Shown: positions 51,813 through 60,130 of the stretch, one piece after another | Layout: every line of letters begins with the position of its first letter | Numbering within the stretch: position 1 is the stretch's first letter | DNA from: Candidatus Hydrogenedens sp. | GTDB taxonomy: Bacteria; Hydrogenedentota; Hydrogenedentia; Hydrogenedentales; Hydrogenedentaceae | NCBI GenBank assembly: GCA_035361075.1 | Contig: DAOSBX010000008.1 | Span: 1-64,000, forward strand | Length of the DNA: 64,000 nucleotides | Direction: 5' to 3' | The notes under the pieces: model-generated | Told to the model about the DNA's origin: nothing | What the model saw: only the letters and a program-made list of their open reading frames with translations | Databases searched by the model: none | Program-made: the position numbers and the translations under genes

Positions 51813-52981
51813 TTTTTCTTATCTCCCGTACCTAACTCAGAACTAACCCCATTTTCATTTTTATTGATTTCAACGCCTGTAATGCCTTCGGCGATGCCTT
51901 CGGGAATTTCTTTGAGACCACCTAAAACATTAGTAATAATTTCAGTGGGAGATACTTTTGTTGGTTTCTTTTCTTCTTCGGTTGTGAATCCGTATTGGTC
52001 TGCAACGGTATAGGAGGGACGCCATAATTCTGCTTTTAATAGGAATACAAGTTCTCGTCGTCCTTCTTCCTTTTTCTTGTTTCCAAGGCCTTGAGTTAGG
52101 GGTATTTCTGGTGCTTTGAATGGAGTTACTCTTTGTATTAATCCGTTGGCTAATTCTTCTCCCTGTATTAGCCATGGAACTGAGGATGAAGTTCTTGTTC
52201 GTGTATTTCTATATAACCCGCCTAATATTAGAACCTGGCCATGTCTAACCCAAATTGTAGTTGTTATACTACGTGAAATAAATTCAGGTACGCTGATTGT
52301 ATTTGCTGTGTTGCCAGCTATGGCTACGCTTAGTCGTTGTCCTTCTTCAGTGATGGCTGCTGTTAGTGTAAGCTGGATATAGATATCTTCAGTGGTTCTT
52401 GGGTCGCCATCATCATCAATCACCTGGTTTGCCTGGACACTTAAGTTAACCCCAGTAGGTTTAAATTCGGTTACTTGTTGAGTCACGACGCCGACGACGA
52501 TAGTGTTTTCGTAGGGTATTTCTTGTACTGTTTGTATCACGGTAGGAGCAGATGCTCCTACGGGTACTAATGCTTTGGGTCGAGATAATATGAATGCACG
52601 GTTTTGGTTTACTAATGCTTGTAGGACTGCTTCAAAATCGCCCCATTTACTTGTCATTCGGTCTAAAAATACCGTGATGGCAGAAGATTGTGTTGTGGGA
52701 AAGGTTAAATCACCAGTAGTGATTGCAGGATTCCCTGTTGATACTCTTCCATAAGGGCGTGGGTCTGTTTTTTGGCGGAAATAACCTGAAAGCCCCGTTT
52801 CGCTTCCAATGTGTGTTTGAAATTCTATAATTTTAACTGAAACACTTACCTGTTGAGGTGCAGGTTGCTGGGCTACGGTTGTTAGTGAGGTAAAAGACAG
52901 TATTGAAATTAAGACACTTATTAGTGTTGGAATTTTGTACTTTTTAATACTATCTTTTTTTATTTTCAATTTATTCATCAT
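51809..52981 (-). CDS. Second secretin-domain-like protein
   Basis: 390 residues from ATG 52981 (another ATG is at 52978, and one at 52999 would overlap the previous gene more; no clear ribosome site, so translational coupling is likely). The signal peptide ends near LTTVAQQ. The later part carries NQNRAFILSRPKALVPVGAS, VQEIPYENTIVVG, GVNLSVQANQVID, YIQLTLTAAITEEG, RSITTTIWVRHGQVLILGGL and a diverged lip region VPWLIQGEE. It aligns by motif with the next gene but is less canonical. Two short secretin-like proteins in tandem might form a mixed channel; inference. Confidence 0.7.
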   Translation of the reverse strand: MMNKLKIKKDSIKKYKIPTLISVLISILSFTSLTTVAQQPAPQQVSVSVKIIEFQTHIGSETGLSGYFRQKTDPRPYGRVSTGNPAITTGDLTFPTTQSSAITVFLDRMTSKWGDFEAVLQALVNQNRAFILSRPKALVPVGASAPTVIQTVQEIPYENTIVVGVVTQQVTEFKPTGVNLSVQANQVIDDDGDPRTTEDIYIQLTLTAAITEEGQRLSVAIAGNTANTISVPEFISRSITTTIWVRHGQVLILGGLYRNTRTRTSSSVPWLIQGEELANGLIQRVTPFKAPEIPLTQGLGNKKKEEGRRELVFLLKAELWRPSYTVADQYGFTTEEEKKPTKVSPTEIITNVLGGLKEIPEGIAEGITGVEINKNENGVSSELGTGDKKK

Positions 52982-53966
52982 AGTATGCAGTATAATCATA
53001 ATGGTCTATGTTTTCAATATTATCAAAATTTACAAACTGTGCACTGAAAGGTTTATGTTGCCCTGGATTTAGATTTCCGATAAATATGTTTTTGGTGTCG
53101 TATACCATTCCGCTGAAGCCATATATAGTCAGTTGAATATTAACATTTTTTATAGTTCGTGTGCTTCGGTTTCGTATTTGTCCAGAAACATTATAAATAT
53201 GGTGTTTAAAATCGTTTGACCAACCGCTTTGACGACCACTGCGGAATGAGGTAACATTGAAGAAAACGATGGGATTCCGTTCTGCTTCTCTTTTTAGTGC
53301 TTCTTCTGGTGTTAACACAACTATTTCGCTAGTGGGTGTTTTTTCAATTCGGCTTGTAATGGTTGGGTCATTCCATAGTTCAGGTTTCATCGTAACGAGG
53401 GTTTTGTATAAAGTGCCCGCTTTTGAATAATCTTGATTTATCCAATACCAGTTTGCTAATTGTAACATTAATTCTGGGTTCTCTTTATCCTGTTGTAGTT
53501 TTGCTTCAAGGTTTTTGATATGGTTTTCAATAGTATCAATTTTTTCAATATGGTTTATGGTGGTACCTAATAACTCACCTATTTGTTTTCTTGCGTGTTC
53601 CGCATATATTCCTTTTGGTTCATTTTGCAAGTATTTAATGTAATGGGTCAATGCGTTTTGAGGACTTCCTAACCCTTGATAGACGATACCTAAATAATAA
53701 TTTGCTGAGTTGGTATTGTCTCCACTTTCTAAAACAGAGAGTAGTTTTGGAAGTGCTTGTGAGAACTGACCTTGTTCAATCAGCTGTTGAGCTAACTTAA
53801 TATCTGAAGATGTCGGATTTGTTTTGTAAATATTTCGGTGTTGTAGATTAAGGGGATGTTTATCATGTGTTTTTGGATTTGCATGTTGACATGTCTGTAG
53901 GCAGGAAAAACAGAATAGACAGAAGAGTATTGCTATTCCAGTGTTTTTTCGCCATATATGTTTCAT
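52971..53966 (-). CDS. TPR lipoprotein with C-terminal FxLYD-like domain
   Basis: 331 residues with a lipoprotein signal (lipobox FCFSC near residue 22). Two or three tetratricopeptide-type repeats follow: LAQQLIEQGQFSQALPKL, NYYLGIVYQGLGSPQNAL and LMLQLANWYWINQDYSKAG. A C-terminal beta domain reads SGQIRNRSTRTIKNVNIQLT and FIGNLNPGQHKPFSAQF, which is the FxLYD pattern. It is immediately upstream of two secretin-domain genes, overlapping the first by about 11 nt, so a pilotin or assembly-factor role is possible by analogy; there is no direct evidence. TPR lipoproteins frequently assist secretins such as PilW/PilF types. Confidence 0.75.
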   Translation of the reverse strand: MKHIWRKNTGIAILFCLFCFSCLQTCQHANPKTHDKHPLNLQHRNIYKTNPTSSDIKLAQQLIEQGQFSQALPKLLSVLESGDNTNSANYYLGIVYQGLGSPQNALTHYIKYLQNEPKGIYAEHARKQIGELLGTTINHIEKIDTIENHIKNLEAKLQQDKENPELMLQLANWYWINQDYSKAGTLYKTLVTMKPELWNDPTITSRIEKTPTSEIVVLTPEEALKREAERNPIVFFNVTSFRSGRQSGWSNDFKHHIYNVSGQIRNRSTRTIKNVNIQLTIYGFSGMVYDTKNIFIGNLNPGQHKPFSAQFVNFDNIENIDHYDYTAYYDE

Positions 53967-54035
53967 GAACGACCTTTTCTTTTTTATTTTTAGTATAGGA
54001 AATTAAAAGAGTGAATAACAATTAGTAGGTATTGT

Positions 54036-54440
54036 TTATTTATTCTTTGCAAGTCTTTCGAGAACTTTTTCAGTAATATCCTCTGCTGGTATTTGGTCTC
54101 CTGCAGTTTGCCAGTAATTAAATTCAGCTACAAGGTCAAATTGACTTTCTTGTGCAACTTCTTGGATAACACGAACTGCCCGCTCACTGGCTTTACTTAG
54201 CATAATCCAGTATTTGGCAGTTCCGGCTTCTATCTTTCGCGTTTTAATTCCTGAAAATTCAGGGGTCGCTTGAATGATTTCTTCAAAGCGAACTAACCCT
54301 GGTTTATTGAACTTGCTCGCTGTGCCCCAGAATATTTTTTGTTCATCAACTTTATCTGGTGCAAGAGAGAGTGGGTCTGCCAGTGCCCATAGGTTACTGC
54401 ACAGAAAGGCGAGAGTTATTAATATTTTACTTGCTCGCAT
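54036..54440 (-). CDS. Hypothetical secreted protein
   Basis: 134 residues from ATG 54440 (GGAGC 8 nt upstream). An N-terminal signal peptide ends near LWALA. The mature part has no recognised family: LVRFEEIIQATPEFSGIKTR, AKYWIMLSKASERAVRVI and EVAQESQFDLVAEFNYW. It has one aromatic-rich helix and no cysteines, so it looks like a small periplasmic helical-beta protein. It is the first gene of the minus-strand run leading to the TPR lipoprotein and secretin-domain genes (69-bp gap) and is likely expressed with them. Function unknown. Confidence 0.65.
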   Translation of the reverse strand: MRASKILITLAFLCSNLWALADPLSLAPDKVDEQKIFWGTASKFNKPGLVRFEEIIQATPEFSGIKTRKIEAGTAKYWIMLSKASERAVRVIQEVAQESQFDLVAEFNYWQTAGDQIPAEDITEKVLERLAKNK

Positions 54441-54654
54441 ATAGTGCTCCTTACCTTTTGTGCTATTTTTAGTTTGTTGTTTCGTAATCAATTTTTTGCC
54501 TTTACAATCTATACTTTATTAATCTTATGAGAGTATGAAAAAGTTTCATATTTTTTAAAATTTTTTTTGAAAAATACAATATGTTGTGTGTAGGTTAAAA
54601 ATTGGCATATAAGTAGTATATATCATTTTGGGGAGAGGGTGTCAATGTTTTTTG
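54441..54654. other. AT-rich intergenic stretch before the tandem array
   Basis: About 210 bp between a minus-strand gene and the 9-bp array. It includes a weak inverted repeat TATGAAA-AAG-TTTCATA (54534-54550) followed by a run of six T, which could be a weak terminator on the plus strand, and several long A/T runs. I see no start/ribosome-site pair, no DnaA-box cluster, and no other feature. Confidence 0.4.
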
Positions 54655-54933
54655 GTCGGACAAGTCGGACGAGTCGGACGGGTCGGACGAGGCGGATGGG
54701 GTGGGCGAGGTGGACGGGTCGGACAAGTCGGACGAGGCGGACGGGGCGGACAAGGCGGTCGAGGTGGACGGGTCGGGCGGGGCGGACGGGTCGGACAAGT
54801 CGGACGAGGCGGACAAATCGGACGAGTCGGACGAGTCGGACGGGGTGGACAAGTCGGACGGGGAGGGCGGGGTGGACAAGTCGGACGGGGAGGGCGGGGC
54901 GGACAAGTCGGTCGAGGTGGACGGGGTGAAGAG
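54655..54933. repeat. GC-rich tandem repeat array, 9-bp unit, 31 units
   Basis: The block reads as 31 uninterrupted units of 9 bp with consensus GTCGGACGR (variants GTCGGACAA, GGCGGACGG, GGTGGACGG, GGAGGGCGG). No unit length changes occur across 279 bp. It is far richer in GC than its surroundings and purine/G-heavy on the plus strand. All six reading frames remain long and open, because no 9-bp unit contains a stop. In the plus frame reading TCG GAC AAG the variable unit positions are first and second codon positions and third positions stay constant, which is opposite to selection on protein, so a coding role is not supported. See findings. Confidence 0.9.
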
Positions 54934-55045
54934 GGATTACTTTAAACATTGTAAATTTGTATAATATCATTTAGGTTTATTCGTTTAATGATTGTGTTTT
55001 GATGTAGAATGATGGAAATTTAATTAAAATTAAAAGGACTATACG

Positions 55046-57619
55046 ATGTATCGAAGGAATGCTATTTTTAGGCAATGGTTATTGATTTGTTTTTTATTTG
55101 TTATTGTTTTTTTTATCTTTGATGCTTTTGGGGTGGGAGAGAGTGAATACTCCGCAATACGGATAATGCATAAAAATTCTATTGCAGGTAAAAATGTTAT
55201 AGCAGATATTAGTATTGGTGGTTTGTTGGAAAAAGAGGTAGAGAAATTTGTTCCTATTCTTTGTGATATGGATGCTAAACATGATTATTCTTATGTATTA
55301 GTCAGCCTTGATGTTTACAATTTATCTGAAAAAGATTCGAAGTTGGCTATAAGTTCAAGTCAGGAAATCGCATTAGTTAAAGGATTTAATAAGTGCTCGT
55401 TTTCGCTTCCATTAGAAGGGTTTCAAGATGGAGAGTATGAGGGGAAAATCCAAGTTAAATATACAAAGGAGGAGAAACCTGCAATTGTTGATTTTGTTAT
55501 GGAGAAAATATCATCACATGGTCTGGAAATGAAATTACAAGAGATTGAAAAGGAATTAGCAAATGTATCTGATTTAACGACGTCAGAACATCAAATTACT
55601 TCTGTTGAGCCGAGTTTGGCAAAGAAGTTGATGGAGCAAGCACAGAAGGAATTTTCAGAGAAGGAATGGGAGCATTTATCAGACACGTTGAATACTCTTG
55701 AGGAGCAAATATCTTCATTGAGGGTATCTTTTTTAAGGGATGTAGAGAGTAGTGTCGAAGGGGACACCTTTGAATCGTTAACACTTAATTCAGAGGGTGT
55801 TTTTGCGAATAATAAGCCTGTAAGTGTTGTGGGTGTTTATTTAGATGACCCGAGTCTTGATAAGGTGAAAATGGTTATTGATAGTTCGATTCCTTTGGTT
55901 GTCTTTCCTATATCTTTAGATAAATTAGTTCCATTGGAAACGGAAACGTTAGAAATACCTGAAGAGATTTATGTGCTGATAGATACCTTGATAGAAAATA
56001 AGGTTTATATATTAATTCAGCTTATTCAAGAACAAATGCCTGCTTGGTTTTATGATAAATATCCTGATAGTGTTCAAGATGGTTTTATAAATTTGGCTGT
56101 TCCTGCAGTTCAGGGAATTTTGGAAAAGGGATATAAAAAGATTGTAGACCGATATGGGAGCAATGCATTTTATTTAGGAATGAGTTTGTTAGTTAATCCA
56201 CGGTTTAAGTTTAATGGAGATGTTGTCCGCCAGTCTTTTATAGAATGGACAAAGGTTAATTATCCTGATAGACAGACATTAAATCAGATCTGGCATGCAC
56301 ATTTGACGACCTATGATGAGATAACTATTTGGGATGAGGTGGCTCCATCCTGGAGTTATCAAAATAAGCGGGCATATCAATATGATTGGCAGAATTTTCA
56401 TCGGGATATGATTTCAAATATGCTTAAAATGGTGTTTGAGCGGATTCGTTCATATCATGATCATCCATGTCCTCTTTCTGTTTCTTTTCCTGCGAGTGTA
56501 TTTGAATTAGATGAGACGAAGTTTACACCTGATAGGGAACGAGTCATTCCAAATCTTGATTTTATTTCATTAAATGCATGTTTTAAGTCTGAGGATGGTA
56601 TTTATGCTCAGGGGTATCCTGATCCGGCGGTGGATTTGGTATGGCTTCGCTCGGTATCTCAAGGGAAACCGCTGGTTATCGCTCGTGCTGATTTGCAATA
56701 TCGGGAAGGTATGACAAGTGCTGAGAAATATAATTATACTCAGGGTTTTCTTTGGGATATGGTAGTTTCTGGAGCACAGGTAATAGCGTTAAATTTGGGT
56801 GGGAATCTCAGAGATGAGGTTCCTATTTGGAAGGCGATTGCTGATTCGAACAGATTATTTAAGCGATATGGGGAAGTATTGCGAGGGTTGCAGATTTCAA
56901 AACCGTTGGTACGTATTTTGTTTAGTGACTCATCAAAGATTCTTGATGGTGGTGTGCCCCATTTGAAATCGGCACGGCTTGCTTTTGAGGGGAGTTCTTT
57001 TGCAGGTTATGATGTCTGTTTTGCAACGGAGCGTGAAATAGAGGCGGGTGTGTTGCAGGATACAAAGGTATTGATTATGCCACAGACATTGGCGATAGAA
57101 GATGATGTATTTAATATGATTACTGATTATATTCGTTCTGGAAATTATATTATACGAGTAGGTACTCAAATTCCGTATGACCCTAAAGGTAAATCACGTC
57201 GTGATGTTGTGCAACCTACGAGTAATACTGTTTTGGTGCGTGGGATGAATTTGCCGACAGAGTATTTGCATGGGATGGATGCTGTAATTTCCAATAAGGC
57301 ATTACCGCCGATACCGAGACCTGTGAATAAGGTGGGATATCCTTTGGAAGGGGTAAAATCGCGGTTCATCGACTCGTCTGATGGTGGTGGTTATTTGTAT
57401 CTATTAAATTTGAGGAAGGAAGTGGTTTTATGTCGGCTTACAGGATATCTTCAAAAGGGTGTGGATTTAGTTCATAATGAAAGTGTTGAATTTCCAAAAA
57501 TGCTTCAACCGTTGGAATTGTTGTTTGTGAAATTAATTCCACCTGATTATGAGAAAGTGGTGGAACCGAATCCGGTACCTGAGGCGAAATCAGATAAGAA
57601 AGATAAAAAGTCAAGGTGA
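55046..57619 (+). CDS. Secreted GH42-like protein (beta-galactosidase-type barrel, possibly inactive)
   Basis: 857 residues. A hydrophobic N-terminus (~10-30) works as signal or anchor. The first ~200 residues are beta and helical, then a barrel region (~260-620) with PAWFYDKYP, FIEWTKVNYPDRQTLNQIWHA, DWQNFHRDMISNML and SGAQVIALNLGGNL. These match the GH42 substrate-side region (FxxWLxxxYxxLxxLNxxWxxxFWS then YxxFxxD). The normal acid/base Asn-Glu motif seems replaced: YLGMSLLVNPRFKF has Asn-Pro. A class-I glutamine-amidotransferase-like third domain (TKVLIMPQTLAIEDDV) sits at ~670-690. Likely an exported glycan-related protein, possibly a non-catalytic relative. Its C-terminus is Lys/Asp-rich. 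No operon partner before; the HAD gene follows within 20 bp. Confidence 0.5.
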   Translation: MYRRNAIFRQWLLICFLFVIVFFIFDAFGVGESEYSAIRIMHKNSIAGKNVIADISIGGLLEKEVEKFVPILCDMDAKHDYSYVLVSLDVYNLSEKDSKLAISSSQEIALVKGFNKCSFSLPLEGFQDGEYEGKIQVKYTKEEKPAIVDFVMEKISSHGLEMKLQEIEKELANVSDLTTSEHQITSVEPSLAKKLMEQAQKEFSEKEWEHLSDTLNTLEEQISSLRVSFLRDVESSVEGDTFESLTLNSEGVFANNKPVSVVGVYLDDPSLDKVKMVIDSSIPLVVFPISLDKLVPLETETLEIPEEIYVLIDTLIENKVYILIQLIQEQMPAWFYDKYPDSVQDGFINLAVPAVQGILEKGYKKIVDRYGSNAFYLGMSLLVNPRFKFNGDVVRQSFIEWTKVNYPDRQTLNQIWHAHLTTYDEITIWDEVAPSWSYQNKRAYQYDWQNFHRDMISNMLKMVFERIRSYHDHPCPLSVSFPASVFELDETKFTPDRERVIPNLDFISLNACFKSEDGIYAQGYPDPAVDLVWLRSVSQGKPLVIARADLQYREGMTSAEKYNYTQGFLWDMVVSGAQVIALNLGGNLRDEVPIWKAIADSNRLFKRYGEVLRGLQISKPLVRILFSDSSKILDGGVPHLKSARLAFEGSSFAGYDVCFATEREIEAGVLQDTKVLIMPQTLAIEDDVFNMITDYIRSGNYIIRVGTQIPYDPKGKSRRDVVQPTSNTVLVRGMNLPTEYLHGMDAVISNKALPPIPRPVNKVGYPLEGVKSRFIDSSDGGGYLYLLNLRKEVVLCRLTGYLQKGVDLVHNESVEFPKMLQPLELLFVKLIPPDYEKVVEPNPVPEAKSDKKDKKSR

Positions 57620-57635
57620 GGATAGATTGACAATA

Positions 57636-58592
57636 ATGGATAGTGGAAAATCATTGCCTTTTTCTCAAAATGTAATTGCAATTGTTTGGGATTTTGATTT
57701 TACGTTAACGCCGAAGAACATGCAGGAGCCGTTGTTTATTGAGTATGGTGTGGATGAGCAAACGTTTTGGAAAGAGGTTAATGCTTTACCTGAATATTAT
57801 AAGAAAGCGGGGATTCGTGTGTCTGAAGAGACTGCTTATTTGTGGCATATTATTTCTTATGTTAAGGCGGGTACGTTTCCGGATTTGACGAATCAAAAAT
57901 TAAGGGAATTGGGTGGGAAAATACCATTTTTTCCGGGATTGCCGGAGTTTTTTTTGGAGATTCAACAAAAGTTAAATAGGGAACCTTATCTTGAATATGA
58001 TTTAAAGGTGGAGCATTATATTGTGAGTAGTGGTCTTGCAGAGATGATAAAGGGTTCGAAGATAGCTCCGTATATATCAGGGGTATGGGCGTCAGAATTT
58101 ATTGAGGTGCCGGCGGGACCGGGTGAGGATTTCACGCAACAACCTAAATCGGGATTGATTAGTCAGGTTGGATATATCATTGACCATACCACGAAAACGC
58201 GAGCATTATTTGAGATTAATAAGGGGATAAATAAGGTGGAGGGGATTCGTGTCAATGATTCGATACCTGAAAATGCGAGACGGGTTCCATTTAAGAATAT
58301 GATTTATGTGGGTGATGGTCCGAGTGATATTCCATGTTTTTCGGTGGTGCGTAAGCATGGCGGTTTAACTTATGCGGTATATCCGAGAGGGGATGAATAT
58401 AAATATCAGCAGGTGATTGAACTTTTAGAATCAGACCGAATAGATGCATACGGGCCTGCAGATTATCGTGAGGATAGTGAAACAGTTATTTGGTTAAAAA
58501 ATAAGGTGATAGGTATTGCTAATAGAATTGTGGAAGAGAAGAAGAGTGCGTTGTATTCTCAGATTAAATCGGGGCCAAAACACACAAGTTAG
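57636..58592 (+). CDS. HAD-superfamily phosphatase
   Basis: 318 residues. Motif I is VWDFDFTLTP (D-x-D-x-T, catalytic Asp pair), and the late motif YVGDGPSDIPCF holds the acidic metal ligands of motif IV; a Lys needed for motif III is likely in between (PRGDEYK is later). The cap is inserted between motifs I and II and accounts for the length. The ATG at 57636 is used; a TTG at 57627 has better spacing to AAGGTGAGG (about 5 nt versus 14), so the start may be there. Substrate unknown (a small phosphate ester). It follows the GH42-like gene on the same strand. It ends 22 bp before a convergent gene. Confidence 0.82.
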   Translation: MDSGKSLPFSQNVIAIVWDFDFTLTPKNMQEPLFIEYGVDEQTFWKEVNALPEYYKKAGIRVSEETAYLWHIISYVKAGTFPDLTNQKLRELGGKIPFFPGLPEFFLEIQQKLNREPYLEYDLKVEHYIVSSGLAEMIKGSKIAPYISGVWASEFIEVPAGPGEDFTQQPKSGLISQVGYIIDHTTKTRALFEINKGINKVEGIRVNDSIPENARRVPFKNMIYVGDGPSDIPCFSVVRKHGGLTYAVYPRGDEYKYQQVIELLESDRIDAYGPADYREDSETVIWLKNKVIGIANRIVEEKKSALYSQIKSGPKHTS

Positions 58593-58614
58593 GGTGGGGT
58601 ATGTAGCATAGTTT

Positions 58615-59682
58615 TTAGTCTGTGTTTTTAGACCAGATGCCAGGTATTTGAGTGTCGCAGTATGGGCATTTGCCATCTGTTAGTTTATTAGACCAGACAT
58701 TGAAGCCTGTTCGTTCAATAAGTAACTCATGGCAATGAGGACAGTATGTGTTTTCCATTGTTTTTACGGAGCCGGGACGGTTACCAGCGTAGACGAATTT
58801 TAAGCCTGCATCTTTAGCAATTTTATATGCCTTTTCAAGTTGATGTGCACTTGTAGGGAAACCATCATTCATTTTATAGTTGGGGTAAAATCCTGTTACA
58901 TGCCATGGTATATTCGGATTTGTTTTGGCGATGAATTTTGTTAGTTCTCGTAATTCTTCATCGCTATCATTAAAGCCTGGAACTAATAATGTGACTATTT
59001 CTACCCAGTAGTTTAATTCGACAGCTTTTTCAATTGTATGGCAGACAGTAGAAAGTTTTCCGCCTAATTTATCATAGTTTTTTTGTTGGAATGTTTTTAG
59101 ATCTATTTTGAATAGTTTTGTCACGGGTCTCAAAAATTGTAATACTTTTTCTGATGCGTGTCCGTTACTTACATAACCACAAATGATACCTCTATTTTTT
59201 GCTAAGGAGAAGATTTCGAATGCCCAGTCGCTTGTGATAAGTGGTTCGTTATATGTGCTAACAATTACGGGAGAATGATGTTGAAGTGCAAGTTCTAATA
59301 TTGTATTTGCGGAGATAGGTTCGAAACGGATGAGTGAATTGGGGTCGCGGAGTGTTTGACTACTGAGCCAGTTCTGGCAAAATGGGCAATGAAAATTACA
59401 ACCTAACATGCCGAAAGATAATGCGGTATCACCTGGTAATACGTGGAAGAAAGGTTTTTTCTCGATGGGGTCGATTGCAAGTCCAGCAACGTAGCCATAG
59501 GGTGCATATAAAATGCCATCTTTGTTAAATCTTAGTTTGCAGATTCCACTTTTACCTGGAGATATAGTGCATTGATGTCCACATGAAAAGCAACGAACCT
59601 TATCTCCCTCTAATGTCTCGTATAATTCTTTGTTAGCGGGTTTGGAGAATTTTGATTTTAATATTTGTTCGTTATTTTCCAT
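58615..59682 (-). CDS. AmmeMemoRadiSam-system-type radical SAM enzyme
   Basis: 355 residues of the PflA-like radical SAM class. The cluster motif is GCNFHCPFCQNW, with CxxxCxxC holding a 4Fe-4S cluster that cleaves SAM. Upstream are two more paired cysteines in CFSCGHQCTISPGKSGIC; the C-terminal CPHC and CPYC pairs suggest a zinc or auxiliary iron site. Blocks HVLPGDTALSFGMLG, YNEPLI, YVSNGHASEKVLQFL, IDLKTF and WHVTGFYPNYKM are those of the AmmeMemoRadiSam radical SAM protein. The companion Memo-like and AMMECR1-like genes normally found with it are not adjacent. Next is a ferredoxin gene that could supply electrons. Confidence 0.85.
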   Translation of the reverse strand: MENNEQILKSKFSKPANKELYETLEGDKVRCFSCGHQCTISPGKSGICKLRFNKDGILYAPYGYVAGLAIDPIEKKPFFHVLPGDTALSFGMLGCNFHCPFCQNWLSSQTLRDPNSLIRFEPISANTILELALQHHSPVIVSTYNEPLITSDWAFEIFSLAKNRGIICGYVSNGHASEKVLQFLRPVTKLFKIDLKTFQQKNYDKLGGKLSTVCHTIEKAVELNYWVEIVTLLVPGFNDSDEELRELTKFIAKTNPNIPWHVTGFYPNYKMNDGFPTSAHQLEKAYKIAKDAGLKFVYAGNRPGSVKTMENTYCPHCHELLIERTGFNVWSNKLTDGKCPYCDTQIPGIWSKNTD

Positions 59683-59700
59683 AGTTGTATATCTTTTCTA

Positions 59701-60048
59701 TTATTGTATATCTCCTGTGCCTGGAGTTTCATCAAAATATTTGTGCTTGTCATTTATTTTTGCAAAGGATTCTGCTTCGGGAAGAGGTTTTTTAGGGATG
59801 GTAATGATAGGCCAGATTTTGGAATATGTTGCGTTGATTTGGATGTAGTGTTTCCACTTTTCTGGGATGTTTTTTTCAGGATATATGGCGTTTACGGGAC
59901 AAGGGTCGACGCATGCACCGCAGTCAATACAATCATCTGGGTCGATAACTAACATATTTGCACCTTCGTGGAAGCAGATAACGGGGCAATTACGAAGGCA
60001 TTCTGTATACTTGCATTTAATACATGGTTCTGTTACGACATAAGCCAT
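59701..60048 (-). CDS. fdxA: Seven-iron ferredoxin, FdxA family
   Basis: 115 residues. The N-terminal CIKCKYTECLRNCP holds a Cys set for a 3Fe-4S/4Fe-4S cluster and CIDCGACVDPCP holds the second 4Fe-4S cluster; MAYVVTEPC is the typical start. A C-terminal extension of about 55 residues (WPIITIPKKPLPEAES) is present, as in the longer FdxA of Gram-negative and related bacteria. It is 18 bp upstream of the radical SAM gene (minus strand, expressed first) and likely its electron donor. Small, cytoplasmic. Confidence 0.9.
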   Translation of the reverse strand: MAYVVTEPCIKCKYTECLRNCPVICFHEGANMLVIDPDDCIDCGACVDPCPVNAIYPEKNIPEKWKHYIQINATYSKIWPIITIPKKPLPEAESFAKINDKHKYFDETPGTGDIQ

Positions 60049-60130
60049 AATTAAATTCCTTAATTTTTGTATTATATTATATACATTTTTTATTAATTTT
60101 TTAACGGAAAATTATAGGAAGAGGATGTTT

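Noticed and set aside
54534..54556. TATGAAA-AAG-TTTCATA with T run as a terminator
   Set aside because: AT-only stem of 7 bp is unstable; not listed as a terminator, only mentioned in the spacer entry.
54595..54970. Long open frames on both strands through the 9-bp array
   Set aside because: All frames are open simply because the 9-bp units lack stops. No ribosome sites, and the substitution pattern is not codon-like. Treated as a non-coding repeat.
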